A stretch of DNA of 64,000 nt from Flammeovirgaceae bacterium UBA7330 (GTDB taxonomy: Bacteria > Bacteroidota > Bacteroidia > Cytophagales > Cyclobacteriaceae), in contig DKPQ01000009.1 of NCBI GenBank assembly GCA_002471275.1, forward strand, positions 62,001-126,000, in the 5' to 3' direction. Positions 1-9,029 of this stretch are shown here, piece after piece. The first letter of the stretch is position 1. Every line of letters starts with the position of its first letter. The notes under the pieces are model-generated. The model saw nothing but the letters and a program-made list of their open reading frames with translations. It was not told the DNA's origin and searched no databases. A program made the position numbers and the translations under genes.

Positions 1-63
1 TCGATCATTTAAGATCTTTTTTAGATCCCTTGTATTGATTTCAGAAAGTATTTGTGGTTCCAT
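1..63 (-). CDS. 5' end of an unidentified gene running off the left edge
   Basis: An ATG at 63..61 opens a frame of 21 codons that stays open to base 1; the peptide begins MEPQILSEINTRDLKKILND. It starts two bases after the stop of the preceding minus-strand gene (66-536), so the two are probably one transcript read leftward, away from the tra operon. The visible part is too short to assign; the amphipathic N-terminus would suit a small DNA-binding protein, but that is a guess. Confidence 0.5.
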   Translation of the reverse strand, partial: MEPQILSEINTRDLKKILNDR

Positions 64-65
64 GA

Positions 66-536
66 CTATTTGGCCTTCTTAAGTTGCAGGATAAGCAGAT
101 TCATACCATCTAACTCCTTTTGAACCTTCTTTATCTGTGTTTTTAGCTTCGCTGATTTATCTGTAGACTGGTTCTTTTTGAGTTTTTGAAGTTGTACATT
201 AAGATTGGGTAGTCGAACCTCTTCAATATAGTTTATGGGATCATCGGCATTTTGATAAAGTGTTTGAGGAAATTCCTTCGGATCAAACGTATAGATATAC
301 TCCTTCCGGTGTTGCAGCTGGGCATACCCAAACTGTAGAATCCGTTCCACTACATGTGGCATTTCGACATGTGGTCGAATATTGTATTTGAAACTCATCA
401 TTGAAGAATAACTGACACCGATAATTTTACCGAATTGGCTCCAGGGCATTTTACCATTAACATTATTTAGTATGTCACGGGCGTACTCACTTGCCTGTTC
501 ATAACTGTAGGCAATAACTTCCTTTTTTTTCGTCAT
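66..536 (-). CDS. HTH plus coiled-coil protein, possible tra regulator
   Basis: About 156 residues from the ATG at 536; a TTG two codons upstream is the alternative start. Residues about 28-50 (WSQFGKIIGVSYSSMMSFK) look like a helix-turn-helix, and the last 50 residues are Lys/Gln/Leu-rich with coiled-coil periodicity. The family is not recognised. The gene is divergent from the tra operon that begins at 608, with only about 70 bases between start codons, which is the usual position of a regulator of the transfer operon. That role is inferred from position and the HTH only. A KfrA-like or partition accessory role is another possibility. Confidence 0.6.
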   Translation of the reverse strand: MTKKKEVIAYSYEQASEYARDILNNVNGKMPWSQFGKIIGVSYSSMMSFKYNIRPHVEMPHVVERILQFGYAQLQHRKEYIYTFDPKEFPQTLYQNADDPINYIEEVRLPNLNVQLQKLKKNQSTDKSAKLKTQIKKVQKELDGMNLLILQLKKAK

Positions 537-607
537 CTGCAATTTAAGATAGGTTTAATGCTATTTAGTATCAACATTCTAAATAATTGGGTTATTTTAG
601 CTTAGAT

Positions 608-1054
608 ATGTTGAATATGGCGGTCTTTCTAAGTATTACGTCATTAGTCATTTATCTGATTATTGTCTATTACGTGATCACTCGTAGAGCTAAAGGTAGT
701 TCAAAAAGGAGTAATGGAAAGGATGAAGTTACCCATGATGAAATGAATTCTGAAGAGGTAACCGGGATTGAAATAGAACTCACAGATGTACCCGGAGATC
801 AGACAAAGGAAGAGTTAAAGCAGCGATTGATCCAGACCTTTCGAGCGATTAAACAAATCGAGAGCGGGGACAAAGACACTTTACATATTAGACAAGAGGG
901 GAGGGGATCTAAGGAAAATAAAGGTGATGTAATCACAGAGATTAATAGGCCTGATGAAAATGTGGACGTAGAAAAGTTGGATGGAGATGGGTCCGGGAAG
1001 GATACAGAGGTTAAGACAGTAGAATGGATTAGGGACAATGAAATAGACTTTTAA
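608..1054 (+). CDS. Single-pass membrane protein with charged tail, first tra operon gene
   Basis: The start is taken as the ATG at 608; an upstream in-frame TTG at 587 would add seven residues. Residues about 3-27 form one strong transmembrane helix ending in RR. The remaining 120 residues are highly charged and Asp/Glu/Lys-rich with no recognisable domain, so the topology is probably a short periplasmic N-terminus and a cytoplasmic tail. It lies 41 bases upstream of the TraE-like gene, in the slot Bacteroides transfer operons fill with poorly conserved small membrane proteins such as TraC/TraD. It probably belongs to the mating apparatus or links it to cytoplasmic partners. Confidence 0.65.
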   Translation: MLNMAVFLSITSLVIYLIIVYYVITRRAKGSSKRSNGKDEVTHDEMNSEEVTGIEIELTDVPGDQTKEELKQRLIQTFRAIKQIESGDKDTLHIRQEGRGSKENKGDVITEINRPDENVDVEKLDGDGSGKDTEVKTVEWIRDNEIDF

Positions 1055-1095
1055 TTTAAGAATATATAATTCACTGAAAACCAAAATTTATAAAG

Positions 1096-1410
1096 ATGAA
1101 AAACCTATTTATGAACCATGCTAAAAAAATATCCACCGGTATTTTGGCTCTTACTTACTTGCTCTGTTTTCCTCTGGCAACTGTAGCTCAGGAGTTTGAC
1201 CTGGATGATTTAAATGACGAAGTAGAAGACGCGACCAGCTCTGTTGGATCAATAGTGGAAAACATAATTATTGTGGCGCTGATTATCGGGATTGTTGGTG
1301 TAATCTGGCAAATGATCAATGATCAGGAACAAGGCAAAAAATATTTGATTGGCTGGGGAGTGGCTGCGATTATTTATGTAGTGATCTTCAGGTTTCTTGA
1401 CCTGGTGTAA
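1096..1410 (+). CDS. traE: TraE-like (DUF4134) pilin/VirB2-position protein
   Basis: 104 residues: an N-terminal signal peptide (Lys-rich start, hydrophobic core, ATVAQ), a short acidic mature N-terminus, then two hydrophobic helices (about 54-70 and 87-102) separated by a short charged loop. This size and layout match the DUF4134/TraE family that occupies the VirB2 position in Bacteroidota conjugation systems. It is directly followed by the DUF4133/TraF-like gene and TraG ATPase, the conserved family order. The likely role is pilin-like or inner-membrane subunit of the mating channel. Confidence 0.8.
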   Translation: MKNLFMNHAKKISTGILALTYLLCFPLATVAQEFDLDDLNDEVEDATSSVGSIVENIIIVALIIGIVGVIWQMINDQEQGKKYLIGWGVAAIIYVVIFRFLDLV

Positions 1411-1413
1411 CGT

Positions 1414-1752
1414 TTGGTTCATAAGAGTGAAAATAGGAATGAACGAATAAGCCTGTTGGTATTTAGAAATATCAACAGGCCTTTTACTTTGATGGGATTC
1501 CCTCCTGGAGTCTTTGCTGCAATCATGATTGGACTCCTATTGACAGCTGTCGCAAATGTATATGTGGCAGGTTCCCTATTTATCTCCATTATCCTTTTGA
1601 CAGCATTTATTCAAAAGGAAAATAAACGAGGTTATCCCAATTACCTGAGAGGGCTATATCTCTTCTTTCTACTCCGGAAAAGATATGCCGATAGAGAAGG
1701 ACATCTAAAATTTTTGCTACGTGATGAAGTCAATCGAACTGAGGAAAATTAA
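1414..1752 (+). CDS. traF: TraF-like (DUF4133), VirB3-position membrane protein
   Basis: 112 residues with a polar N-terminus and a hydrophobic hairpin at about 30-66, followed by a basic region; this is the VirB3-like DUF4133 pattern. It starts three bases after the upstream stop, on a TTG; no in-frame ATG exists before the hairpin, so the TTG is the best choice. The 3' end overlaps the TraG gene by about 29 bases, which suggests translational coupling. VirB3 proteins associate with the VirB4 ATPase, consistent with this pairing. Confidence 0.75.
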   Translation: MVHKSENRNERISLLVFRNINRPFTLMGFPPGVFAAIMIGLLLTAVANVYVAGSLFISIILLTAFIQKENKRGYPNYLRGLYLFFLLRKRYADREGHLKFLLRDEVNRTEEN

Positions 1753-4204
1753 TCCCTATCATGCCATTGATAGGGACACTGGTTTAATCCTTAACCAGAA
1801 TGGGGATGTGACTAAACTATTCAGATTGAAATTACCCAGTTTGTTTACACAGGGATATGAAGATCTTTCCCATTTCTCCGTTGAACTCAGCACACGCTTT
1901 AAAACGCTTCCTGCCAATTCCCTGGTCAATGTGATCGGGCTCTATTATAAGGAGAATTATGAGAGTGACTTTAATAATGCTACTTCGTATACGTCTGCTA
2001 GTGATCTGAAATATTGGCACCTGAAGGAGGTTTTGTCGGCGGAATTGTATTTATCCGTTACGCTTAGTGAACGTAAAGCAAAGCCATTCAACGGAACAGC
2101 TCAAAGCAGTCTTTTTAGTACCCGGGATTTTCTGTTCAGCAACAAACCATTTAAGTCAGTCAAACTGATTGACAAATACCAACAGATCTTCAAATCATTC
2201 CATGGCCAGATGTCTTCTCTTGAGGGAGTTGGTACAGAGGAAGTAAAAGCGGAAGAAACCCTACAACTGCTATATAAATTTTGGACCTTCAACTTCCATG
2301 AAGGAGGTGATACATTTGATCAGTACGCCGTTCCGGACATTCTCCTGGGTAAGAACGATTTTATGGTAGGGGACAAGACGTTTAAAGTGATCTCACTGGT
2401 CAAAGAGGGATCCGATATTTCCGGAGGAATTAATAACCCAGGCCTAACCGGAGATCGCGTTAATGGATTCGGTACAATGAATAAAATAAAGCTGCCGGTC
2501 TCCTATACTTATCCGATCAGCATGGGACTTCCTTTTGATCATATCACATGTGTATCTATTGAAATAATTGATAATGATGTGGCGGCGTCTGTTTTGGACT
2601 CCAGGGGTTTTCCCCTAAAGATGGTAAGACTCTTTTCTCCATTCGCAAAGGTCAAGCTGGACGCTTATGAAGAATTTAAAAGTCTATTGTTCGAAGAGGA
2701 CCTGCAGGCAGTTAATGTAGGAGTAAATATCATACTTGCTCATAGTAATGATACGGTTTTAGCGGATCAGGTGAATTATGTGAAATCCGCTTTTACTAAA
2801 ATGGCAGGATCCATGCCCTTTGTCGAATCCCTGGAATCCTTTCCTGCATTTATGTACAGTCTTCCGGGCAACCGTAAGGACTGGGATCGAAATCACCTTT
2901 CTGTCATGGAACTAGCTACCTGCTATGTTCCAAAGGAAATGCCTCACAAGGAGGACCTAGAAGGATACTACTATTTGGATAGGTCCGGAAAGCCTGTACT
3001 TGTAAACTTCTGGTACTCCGACCTTGTGGCCAATGTCAATCAGGTTATTATAGGACCCTCTGGCTCGGGAAAGTCATTCACAATGAATGGATTAATCCAT
3101 AAAATGAATAACCTGGATTATCAGATTGTCATTATTGACGTAGGCCACTCGTATAAGGAGACCTGCAGACAGATAAACGGTGGGAAGGATAACAACATCA
3201 ATGGATACTTTGACTCTGATGATAAAGAAACGCTGGGAATTAACGTGTTTAAATTTTCGGCTACCGGAACGGAAAAGGAAGTAACTACTGCACTAACCGA
3301 TAAGAAAAACCTTGTCTATATGATTCTCAAAATCATTTGGAAAGGAGGGAAGGGTATAAGCCAGGAAGAAAGCCAGGTACTGAAGAATCTTATTGGAAAA
3401 TTTTATGCTGATGTCTCTAATCCGCAGAATGCGAAAGGCTTTTTGCAATTTCTGGAAGGTGTGGATCAGGAGTTAAAGAAAGATGATCCTATCAGACGTT
3501 TTTTTGATTTTGAAGCCTTCAAAATTGTCTTTCGCCCTTTTGTTGACGGAGACTATGAATGGGTATTTAGGGACAACGATACCAGTATCGAGGATTATGA
3601 TATGGTGGTATTTAGCCTAAAGAGTATTGAAGGAGACAGCCTGCTATACCCAATATATACGATCATCATCGTTGAGTTGATCCTGTCCAAGATCCGAAGA
3701 TTACCAATCAGTGTACGTAAGTCCTTTATCATCGATGAAGCCTGGGCAATCTTTAAAGGTGAGTTGGCAAGTTTTGTAGAGTACCTGTATCGCACCATTA
3801 GAAAGGAAAATGGACAAGTCTCAGTCATTACACAGAATGCCAATGACATACTTACCTCAGGCATCGCTGATGCAATTAAAATAAATACAGATATCAAGAT
3901 TGTTCTCAAGCACAACAACCTGGATGAAGAGACTCAACGAATCTTTAGAAATGCTTTGGGATTTACCACTACAGACATTGAATTATTAGGGAGTCTGGAG
4001 AACAGCGAGAAGGGCCGGGAGTTCTTCGTCAAATTTGGATCACATCCTTATGTGTTTATTAACGAAAACAGTCCGGAAAGCCGGCTGGTATATACAACCA
4101 ATCCGGACGAATTGGGCACATTGAAAAAGCTGACAGAACTCACCGGAGATATGCAGTCAGCTATCAATGAATTTGTGGACATCAAAAGTAAATTTAAAAA
4201 TTAG
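1724..4204 (+). CDS. traG: TraG family conjugation ATPase (VirB4-like)
   Basis: About 826 residues from the ATG at 1724 (a GTG sits one codon upstream). Walker A GPSGSGKS is at about 444-451 and Walker B SFIIDEAW at about 669-674, followed by the QN-containing sensor stretch (SVITQNANDI) of VirB4-type AAA+ ATPases. The N-terminal 400 residues form the membrane-system interaction domain of the Bacteroidota TraG family. It powers assembly and substrate transfer of the type IV secretion channel from the inner face of the inner membrane. Its full length and intact motifs suggest a working transfer system. It lies between the VirB3-like gene and the VirB5-position gene. Confidence 0.95.
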   Translation: MKSIELRKINPYHAIDRDTGLILNQNGDVTKLFRLKLPSLFTQGYEDLSHFSVELSTRFKTLPANSLVNVIGLYYKENYESDFNNATSYTSASDLKYWHLKEVLSAELYLSVTLSERKAKPFNGTAQSSLFSTRDFLFSNKPFKSVKLIDKYQQIFKSFHGQMSSLEGVGTEEVKAEETLQLLYKFWTFNFHEGGDTFDQYAVPDILLGKNDFMVGDKTFKVISLVKEGSDISGGINNPGLTGDRVNGFGTMNKIKLPVSYTYPISMGLPFDHITCVSIEIIDNDVAASVLDSRGFPLKMVRLFSPFAKVKLDAYEEFKSLLFEEDLQAVNVGVNIILAHSNDTVLADQVNYVKSAFTKMAGSMPFVESLESFPAFMYSLPGNRKDWDRNHLSVMELATCYVPKEMPHKEDLEGYYYLDRSGKPVLVNFWYSDLVANVNQVIIGPSGSGKSFTMNGLIHKMNNLDYQIVIIDVGHSYKETCRQINGGKDNNINGYFDSDDKETLGINVFKFSATGTEKEVTTALTDKKNLVYMILKIIWKGGKGISQEESQVLKNLIGKFYADVSNPQNAKGFLQFLEGVDQELKKDDPIRRFFDFEAFKIVFRPFVDGDYEWVFRDNDTSIEDYDMVVFSLKSIEGDSLLYPIYTIIIVELILSKIRRLPISVRKSFIIDEAWAIFKGELASFVEYLYRTIRKENGQVSVITQNANDILTSGIADAIKINTDIKIVLKHNNLDEETQRIFRNALGFTTTDIELLGSLENSEKGREFFVKFGSHPYVFINENSPESRLVYTTNPDELGTLKKLTELTGDMQSAINEFVDIKSKFKN

Positions 4205-4209
4205 AAGAC

Positions 4210-5040
4210 ATGAAAAATAGTATTGTGGCGCTGTTTATTTCAGGAGTATTATTGGGTTTTCCCCAACAGGGTATGTCTCAGGTTGATGCTGCTGTGGAGA
4301 TGTTGGAATTGTTTACCGGGGCAATGAATGAAATGGATGTTTTTGTCAACATGGATAAAAACCTGGACAAGCTGTATAAGCTTCAGGACAACATCGAGAA
4401 AATGAAGAAGCCGGTGGACTATGCCAAAAAAGCCAAGTATGTCTATGAAATTGCCACTACATCAGAAAAAGTGATCTGTGGACTTAAAGAATACAAAGAC
4501 GTCTATAATGCCTATCTGGGGACTCAATGGAGGAATTGGGAGACTGATGATGGATCATGTCTCACAGGGTTGGACCATGAATTTTTTGTAGACAAAACGA
4601 TGGCCGTTTATACAAGCATCTCGAATACGGTCGAATTCATTGATGACAATACCTGGTCTGCAGCAGAGCTTGAAGAGCTCAACGCTGAGCATCGCATTGA
4701 GATGCAGAGAATTATCGAAGAGTTGAATCAGAAAATAGCCGAATTAAAACCTAAGGTAAATTTTGAATACAACCTGGATCAATATCTGACCAAGACTGTG
4801 GCTTTGCCACAGGATATCGAGCTGGGCAGATATGATGTGATGCGTGGTCAGGGATCAGATGAGTATGTTGATAATTTCAATTCAGGAGGCTATTCAGTCA
4901 TCCTTAATATCATCAAAATGGTGCTGGCAATTGCACTGCTACCTGTAATCCAGGGAGCATTGAAGCAAAACTATGCCCCGGCCATTGGATGGGGAACGGC
5001 CTTTATTATAGCAATGATTGCAGAACAACTTCTAACCTGA
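4210..5040 (+). CDS. traI: TraI/VirB5-position exported conjugation protein
   Basis: 276 residues with a cleavable signal peptide (residues 1-23, ending GMSQ), a long helical coiled-coil-like body and a C-terminal hydrophobic hairpin at about 230-275. This arrangement and its position directly after TraG match Bacteroides TraI-type proteins (DUF4141 neighbourhood), which fill the VirB5 slot. Two cysteines in the middle (ICGLK, SCLTG) could form a disulfide in the periplasm. It probably works in the periplasmic or inner-membrane part of the channel. The assignment rests on gene order and architecture more than on motifs. Confidence 0.65.
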   Translation: MKNSIVALFISGVLLGFPQQGMSQVDAAVEMLELFTGAMNEMDVFVNMDKNLDKLYKLQDNIEKMKKPVDYAKKAKYVYEIATTSEKVICGLKEYKDVYNAYLGTQWRNWETDDGSCLTGLDHEFFVDKTMAVYTSISNTVEFIDDNTWSAAELEELNAEHRIEMQRIIEELNQKIAELKPKVNFEYNLDQYLTKTVALPQDIELGRYDVMRGQGSDEYVDNFNSGGYSVILNIIKMVLAIALLPVIQGALKQNYAPAIGWGTAFIIAMIAEQLLT

Positions 5041-5044
5041 TCAA

Positions 5045-6040
5045 ATGGAGGAACTGGCTAGCAATATTATGGGGAGCTCTCAAATCTCCGGATTTATAAA
5101 GGATTTACAGAATCTATTTGCCAACATCGGCTATGGCTTTGCGGTCGTATTCTTTTTGATCAACCTGGCCATCATCTATGTGAATTCATTAATGGGTTCC
5201 GATCCCCTGGGATGGAATACTATCAAACCTGGCCTTCTAAGAGCGATTATTGTAATTGGATTATTAACTGCCTATTCCCCATTCATTGCTGCAGTGGATG
5301 GCGTGTTTTACGGAATATATAATGATATCAAGGATACCAGGGATAACAAGAGCGCTGATTTCAAATCCTACTTAAAAAAACGACAAGAAGATTTAGCTAG
5401 GCAGGAGCAATCCACCAAAAAAGGAGTGGTAGATATAGGAAAAGGTTTATTAAGTCCATCTTCATCAATAAAAGAAAGTGTATCGAGCATTGTGGTGTCC
5501 TACATCCATAGCATTGTCACTTTCCTTCTTGGAATAATCGGAGTAATTGCGTTGATCATAGCATGGGCTCAAATTCAAATTTTCAAAATCATAGGTCCGC
5601 TTTCGATGACCTTTTCCATCCTGGAAATTTGGAAGGCTAACTGGATGAAATGGTTCAACGGATATGTGGGTGGATTTGGTGCCATGATAGTCATTGTGAC
5701 CCTTGGTCTGGTTCAGGAATCCATGTCGAGTGTTATCCTCCGTTCAGATGGAGCGGGACTGACCGCATTCATCGCGATGGACATTATCATGATTGGAATG
5801 TATCTGGCGGCCTTTAGAATAGGATCCTACATTGTGGGAGATGCTGCCTTAGGCGCCATTGCTCCATTAACGACGCTAGCAGCTGGTGGTGGGGCTTTGG
5901 CGGCCACCAAATTGGATCCCGGAGTTAAAAAAGGTGCACAGTCCTTTGGTTCCGGCGCAAAAGAACTTTCTGAAAAAGTAGGTCCAGCTGCTAAAGATTT
6001 CAGGGATTCCATTAGAAACTTTCTTCAACGAAAAAAATAG
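5045..6040 (+). CDS. traJ: TraJ-like, VirB6-type polytopic membrane protein (copy 1)
   Basis: 331 residues with at least six hydrophobic segments: two N-terminal helices around 27-48 and 68-85, a charged loop, then four in the C-terminal half ending near residue 275, followed by a basic tail. The conserved WNTIKPGLLRA and AWAQIQIFKIIGPLSM stretches are repeated in the paralogue at 6465-7382. VirB6/TraJ proteins line the inner-membrane channel. The gene starts four bases after the upstream stop and is followed by a small lipoprotein gene placed between the two paralogues. Confidence 0.85.
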   Translation: MEELASNIMGSSQISGFIKDLQNLFANIGYGFAVVFFLINLAIIYVNSLMGSDPLGWNTIKPGLLRAIIVIGLLTAYSPFIAAVDGVFYGIYNDIKDTRDNKSADFKSYLKKRQEDLARQEQSTKKGVVDIGKGLLSPSSSIKESVSSIVVSYIHSIVTFLLGIIGVIALIIAWAQIQIFKIIGPLSMTFSILEIWKANWMKWFNGYVGGFGAMIVIVTLGLVQESMSSVILRSDGAGLTAFIAMDIIMIGMYLAAFRIGSYIVGDAALGAIAPLTTLAAGGGALAATKLDPGVKKGAQSFGSGAKELSEKVGPAAKDFRDSIRNFLQRKK

Positions 6041-6044
6041 ATCT

Positions 6045-6461
6045 ATGAAAAATATTCCGATACTAATTGTTCTTGGGTTTACCTTCCTAATATCATGTAG
6101 TTCTTCAAGTAAAAACTCACAAATAAGTGAATGGGTTGGTAGCTACAAATCGTATACTTCAGAAAATCCATTTGCTGAAGTATCTATTGTCAGTGATACA
6201 TTATCCTGTAAAATCTATGAAAACGATGGTTCATTAGGTGGAACAGTCAAAGGTGAAGTGTTTGAATCATTGAGCTCAACAAATATCACTTTGCCTCCAT
6301 TTCTTCAGCCTGGAATTCCTCATATTAAATCAGTTCTCAAATTAGCACACGGTTACATTTTTAAGGTTAAGGAAAAGTCAACTGACTTTTTTCTATCGGA
6401 GTATTACTTGTGGATTCCAGAATTAGAACATGGAGAACCTGTTATTAAATCTGAATTGTAA
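6045..6461 (+). CDS. Small lipoprotein between two TraJ paralogues
   Basis: 138 residues with a signal peptide ending in the lipobox LISC (Cys18) and a Ser-rich linker, so it should be a lipoprotein. The mature part is mostly beta-type with no family recognised. It starts four bases after traJ copy 1 and ends three bases before copy 2. Its A+T content is higher than that of the flanking tra genes. Small lipoproteins inside T4SS operons commonly act in entry exclusion or as VirB7-like factors; either role here is inferred from position only. Confidence 0.7.
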   Translation: MKNIPILIVLGFTFLISCSSSSKNSQISEWVGSYKSYTSENPFAEVSIVSDTLSCKIYENDGSLGGTVKGEVFESLSSTNITLPPFLQPGIPHIKSVLKLAHGYIFKVKEKSTDFFLSEYYLWIPELEHGEPVIKSEL

Positions 6462-6464
6462 ATT

Positions 6465-7382
6465 TTGATTGACCTAATCAATGACATATTATCAAGCAGG
6501 GAAGTAGCGAATATGATCGCACGAATCCAGGGAGAAACCTTACGGATAGCATTCATCCTTTCGGGTTTCCTGTTTTTGGTGAACCTGGCCATTATTTATG
6601 TCAAAGTGGTTTTGTCAGAACAATCGTTGAATTGGGAGACCATTAAACCAGGCGTAATTAGAATGTTCATCATATTGTCCATTCTGGCAGTTTACAATCC
6701 ATTTATGTCAACGGTTGATGGGGCCTTCCAGTCAATTTATAATGATGTGGGTGATGAAACCGTAAACAGCCGGGCGTTCCGGAATTATGTAGCTAAAAGG
6801 GAAGAGCAAAACGCAAGGATCGAGAGCACAGGTCTGGATATGGAAGAGATCTCTGAAACCAGCCTGCCTCCTAATGCCCTGGTTGAAGAAAGTACCATGG
6901 GCAGCTTCATTACTTTCCTCCATGCCATAGAAGTACTTATCCTGTCAATCATTGGAATGATCATGACTATCCTGGCTTGGGCTCAAATTCAGGTAATGCG
7001 GATAATTGGACCACTGGCACTCGGCTTTTCCATTTTGGAAATATGGAAAGGGAATAGCTTAAAATGGTTCAATGGATATGTGAATGGGTTTGCGACGATG
7101 ATTGTAATCCTGGTTTTTAGTCTGATTCAAAGTCAGATGTCCGCATTGATCTTAACCTTTCCCAACATGGACCTTTCTGCCTTTATCGTTCTGGATATCA
7201 TTATGATCGGTATGTATCTGAGTGCATTCAAGCTTGGATCCTACCTGGCAGGTGAAGATGTTTTGGGACGCGCTTTAGCACCAATCGGCTCATTGGCCAT
7301 GACGGCTGCTACTGCCGGAGCATCCAAATTACTGGGAAAGAAATCATTCAACATTGCAAAGTCTCTAAAAGGAAATAAATAA
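6465..7382 (+). CDS. traJ: TraJ-like, VirB6-type polytopic membrane protein (copy 2)
   Basis: 305 residues from a TTG; the first in-frame ATG, 16 codons later, would remove residues that align with copy 1, so TTG is preferred. It shares the WETIKPGVIR motif, the TVDGAFQSIYND loop, the AWAQIQVMRIIGPLAL helix and the final IIMIGMYLSAFKLGSY helix with the 5045-6040 protein, so this is a diverged tandem duplication. It has six or so membrane helices. The stop overlaps the traK start by one base (TAATG). Two VirB6-like subunits might form a hetero-oligomeric channel or serve different substrates. Confidence 0.8.
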   Translation: MIDLINDILSSREVANMIARIQGETLRIAFILSGFLFLVNLAIIYVKVVLSEQSLNWETIKPGVIRMFIILSILAVYNPFMSTVDGAFQSIYNDVGDETVNSRAFRNYVAKREEQNARIESTGLDMEEISETSLPPNALVEESTMGSFITFLHAIEVLILSIIGMIMTILAWAQIQVMRIIGPLALGFSILEIWKGNSLKWFNGYVNGFATMIVILVFSLIQSQMSALILTFPNMDLSAFIVLDIIMIGMYLSAFKLGSYLAGEDVLGRALAPIGSLAMTAATAGASKLLGKKSFNIAKSLKGNK

Positions 7383-8017
7383 TGGAACTATCAAACCTGG
7401 TTACTTATAAATCCTCATTCACAATATTGAGAATAACCCTATTACTGGTGATTGTCATTTTCACCTGCTCATTCATTGGCCTCTATTATTACACTTCCGT
7501 CGAGCTGGAAAAGGCAAACAACAGGGTATTTCTACTGGAGGCATCAGGCAATATGATGGTAGCGGGTGCAATGGATGTTGTTTCTAAGAAAGATTTTGAA
7601 TTGATGGTAGAAGACCATGTCAGGGACTTCTACCACCTGTTCTTTTCGTTCGATGAGAATAATTATTCGGATAACACGGAGCGAGCATTAAAGCTGATCG
7701 GAACTTCCGGAGTTGAGCTCTTTGACAATTACCGTAGAGAAAATGTGCTGGCTCGATTAAAAGAAGCAAATGCCGTGGTTGAGATTGAAATAGAACAAGT
7801 GATCATCGAGGTAAAGAACATCAATAATATCAGGGCGCAGGTAAAAGCGGTACAGACTACCCGAGCTGGAAATAACTCGATTTCGAGACGGATGGATTCC
7901 AATATTTTCGATGTGATAAGGAAAGGGGTGACCAGGACCATTGAAAACCCTCACGGTTTGCGTATTGAGAATTTTGTAATTGTAGACAAGTCCGAAGTAA
8001 AGGAAAACAATCGCTAG
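7382..8017 (+). CDS. traK: TraK (VirB8-like) conjugation protein
   Basis: 211 residues with a short cytoplasmic N-terminus, one transmembrane helix at about 15-37, and a periplasmic alpha/beta domain. This matches Bacteroides TraK, the VirB8-position protein that scaffolds the mating channel. The N-terminus, the family-typical SKKDFELMVEDHVRDFYHLFF helix region (about 69-90) and C-terminal NPHGLRIENF support the call. It is translationally coupled to the upstream traJ paralogue through TAATG and followed five bases later by traM. Confidence 0.85.
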   Translation: MELSNLVTYKSSFTILRITLLLVIVIFTCSFIGLYYYTSVELEKANNRVFLLEASGNMMVAGAMDVVSKKDFELMVEDHVRDFYHLFFSFDENNYSDNTERALKLIGTSGVELFDNYRRENVLARLKEANAVVEIEIEQVIIEVKNINNIRAQVKAVQTTRAGNNSISRRMDSNIFDVIRKGVTRTIENPHGLRIENFVIVDKSEVKENNR

Positions 8018-8022
8018 TGTAA

Positions 8023-9024
8023 ATGGATGCATTCAATAACCTTTCAGGAACCAATAAGTTGCTCTTAATTCTGGGAGTGTTCGGAGTTCCATTTTGTACA
8101 TATGTGTTCTACCAGGACCTGTCTGGGGAAAGAAATCCACAGGAAATAACCGTTGAATCCGCTGCTGAATCAGAACCTTCGCTGTTGCTTCCTCCGGTAT
8201 CAGATGAATCAAACGGCACAAGTGAGGATATCAGTAAAATCGAAGTTTATGAAGAGACCCTCGATAAAAAAGAACGTGAAGCACGGGCAGCTCAACAAAT
8301 AGAGGATCCCTTCGAGAAGATCATGGATGATGATTTCTTTTCGACTGAAGCAAATAACCCAAGTACAGATGGTGAGGATATTCAGGCCCGATATGAACAA
8401 TGGTTGGCTGAGCAGGAAACCCAGGAGACGGACCAGAAATCTTTGACGACAAGAGAAACCAAACAACGCGTTAGAGTAACCATCCAGGAAAGCACATCAA
8501 AGTCCAATGAAACACTGGAATCAATACCGGAAGAAGAAGCACAGGAATTCTCGTTTTATTCCAAGGGCAGCACTTCAAGTAATTCAGAGGCAGCACTAAA
8601 CGACTCTGAGACCATCCGGGCAATTGTGCATAATGAACAGGTGGTTCGAAATAATGCACCATTGAGAATACGAATTGTTGAAGACGCTACGGTGGGAGGC
8701 GTAGAAATTCCGAAAAACAGTATTATTTGGGGCAACGTCTCCTTTGGACGAGACCGTGTTCGTGTATCCTTTTCAAACATAGATATTGGTGGTAAGATTA
8801 TTCCCTTTTCCAAAGAAGCTTATGGAAAAGATGGAATAAAAGGAATTCCGCTTAGTGAGATTCCTGGTGCTGAAGAATTATTGAATAATACCCGAGATGA
8901 TAAACTATCTGATCTGGAGCGAAGGAGTGGAGTAGTTGGTGAGATTGCAGGTGGCTTGGACGCGCTCACAGACAATACTACAGAAATAACCTTCCGAGAT
9001 GGCTACCCTTTCTATTTACAGTAA
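8023..9024 (+). CDS. traM: TraM (VirB10-like) conjugation protein
   Basis: 333 residues: one transmembrane helix at about 10-28, a long acidic and Gln/Glu-rich periplasmic linker (residues 40-180), and a C-terminal beta domain (about 195-333). That domain contains a stretch typical of TraM/VirB10 barrels: an I.A.VHNEQ.V.N.APLRIR start, then VGGVEIPKNSIIWGNV. It should span the periplasm as the energised bridge between the inner-membrane ATPases and the outer-membrane ring. It sits in the conserved order traK-traM-traN. Confidence 0.88.
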   Translation: MDAFNNLSGTNKLLLILGVFGVPFCTYVFYQDLSGERNPQEITVESAAESEPSLLLPPVSDESNGTSEDISKIEVYEETLDKKEREARAAQQIEDPFEKIMDDDFFSTEANNPSTDGEDIQARYEQWLAEQETQETDQKSLTTRETKQRVRVTIQESTSKSNETLESIPEEEAQEFSFYSKGSTSSNSEAALNDSETIRAIVHNEQVVRNNAPLRIRIVEDATVGGVEIPKNSIIWGNVSFGRDRVRVSFSNIDIGGKIIPFSKEAYGKDGIKGIPLSEIPGAEELLNNTRDDKLSDLERRSGVVGEIAGGLDALTDNTTEITFRDGYPFYLQ

Positions 9025-9029
9025 ATTAA

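Noticed and set aside
799..1084. Minus-strand frames inside the 608-1054 gene
   Set aside because: Shadow frames of the plus-strand membrane protein gene, which has the clearer membrane-helix and charge pattern.
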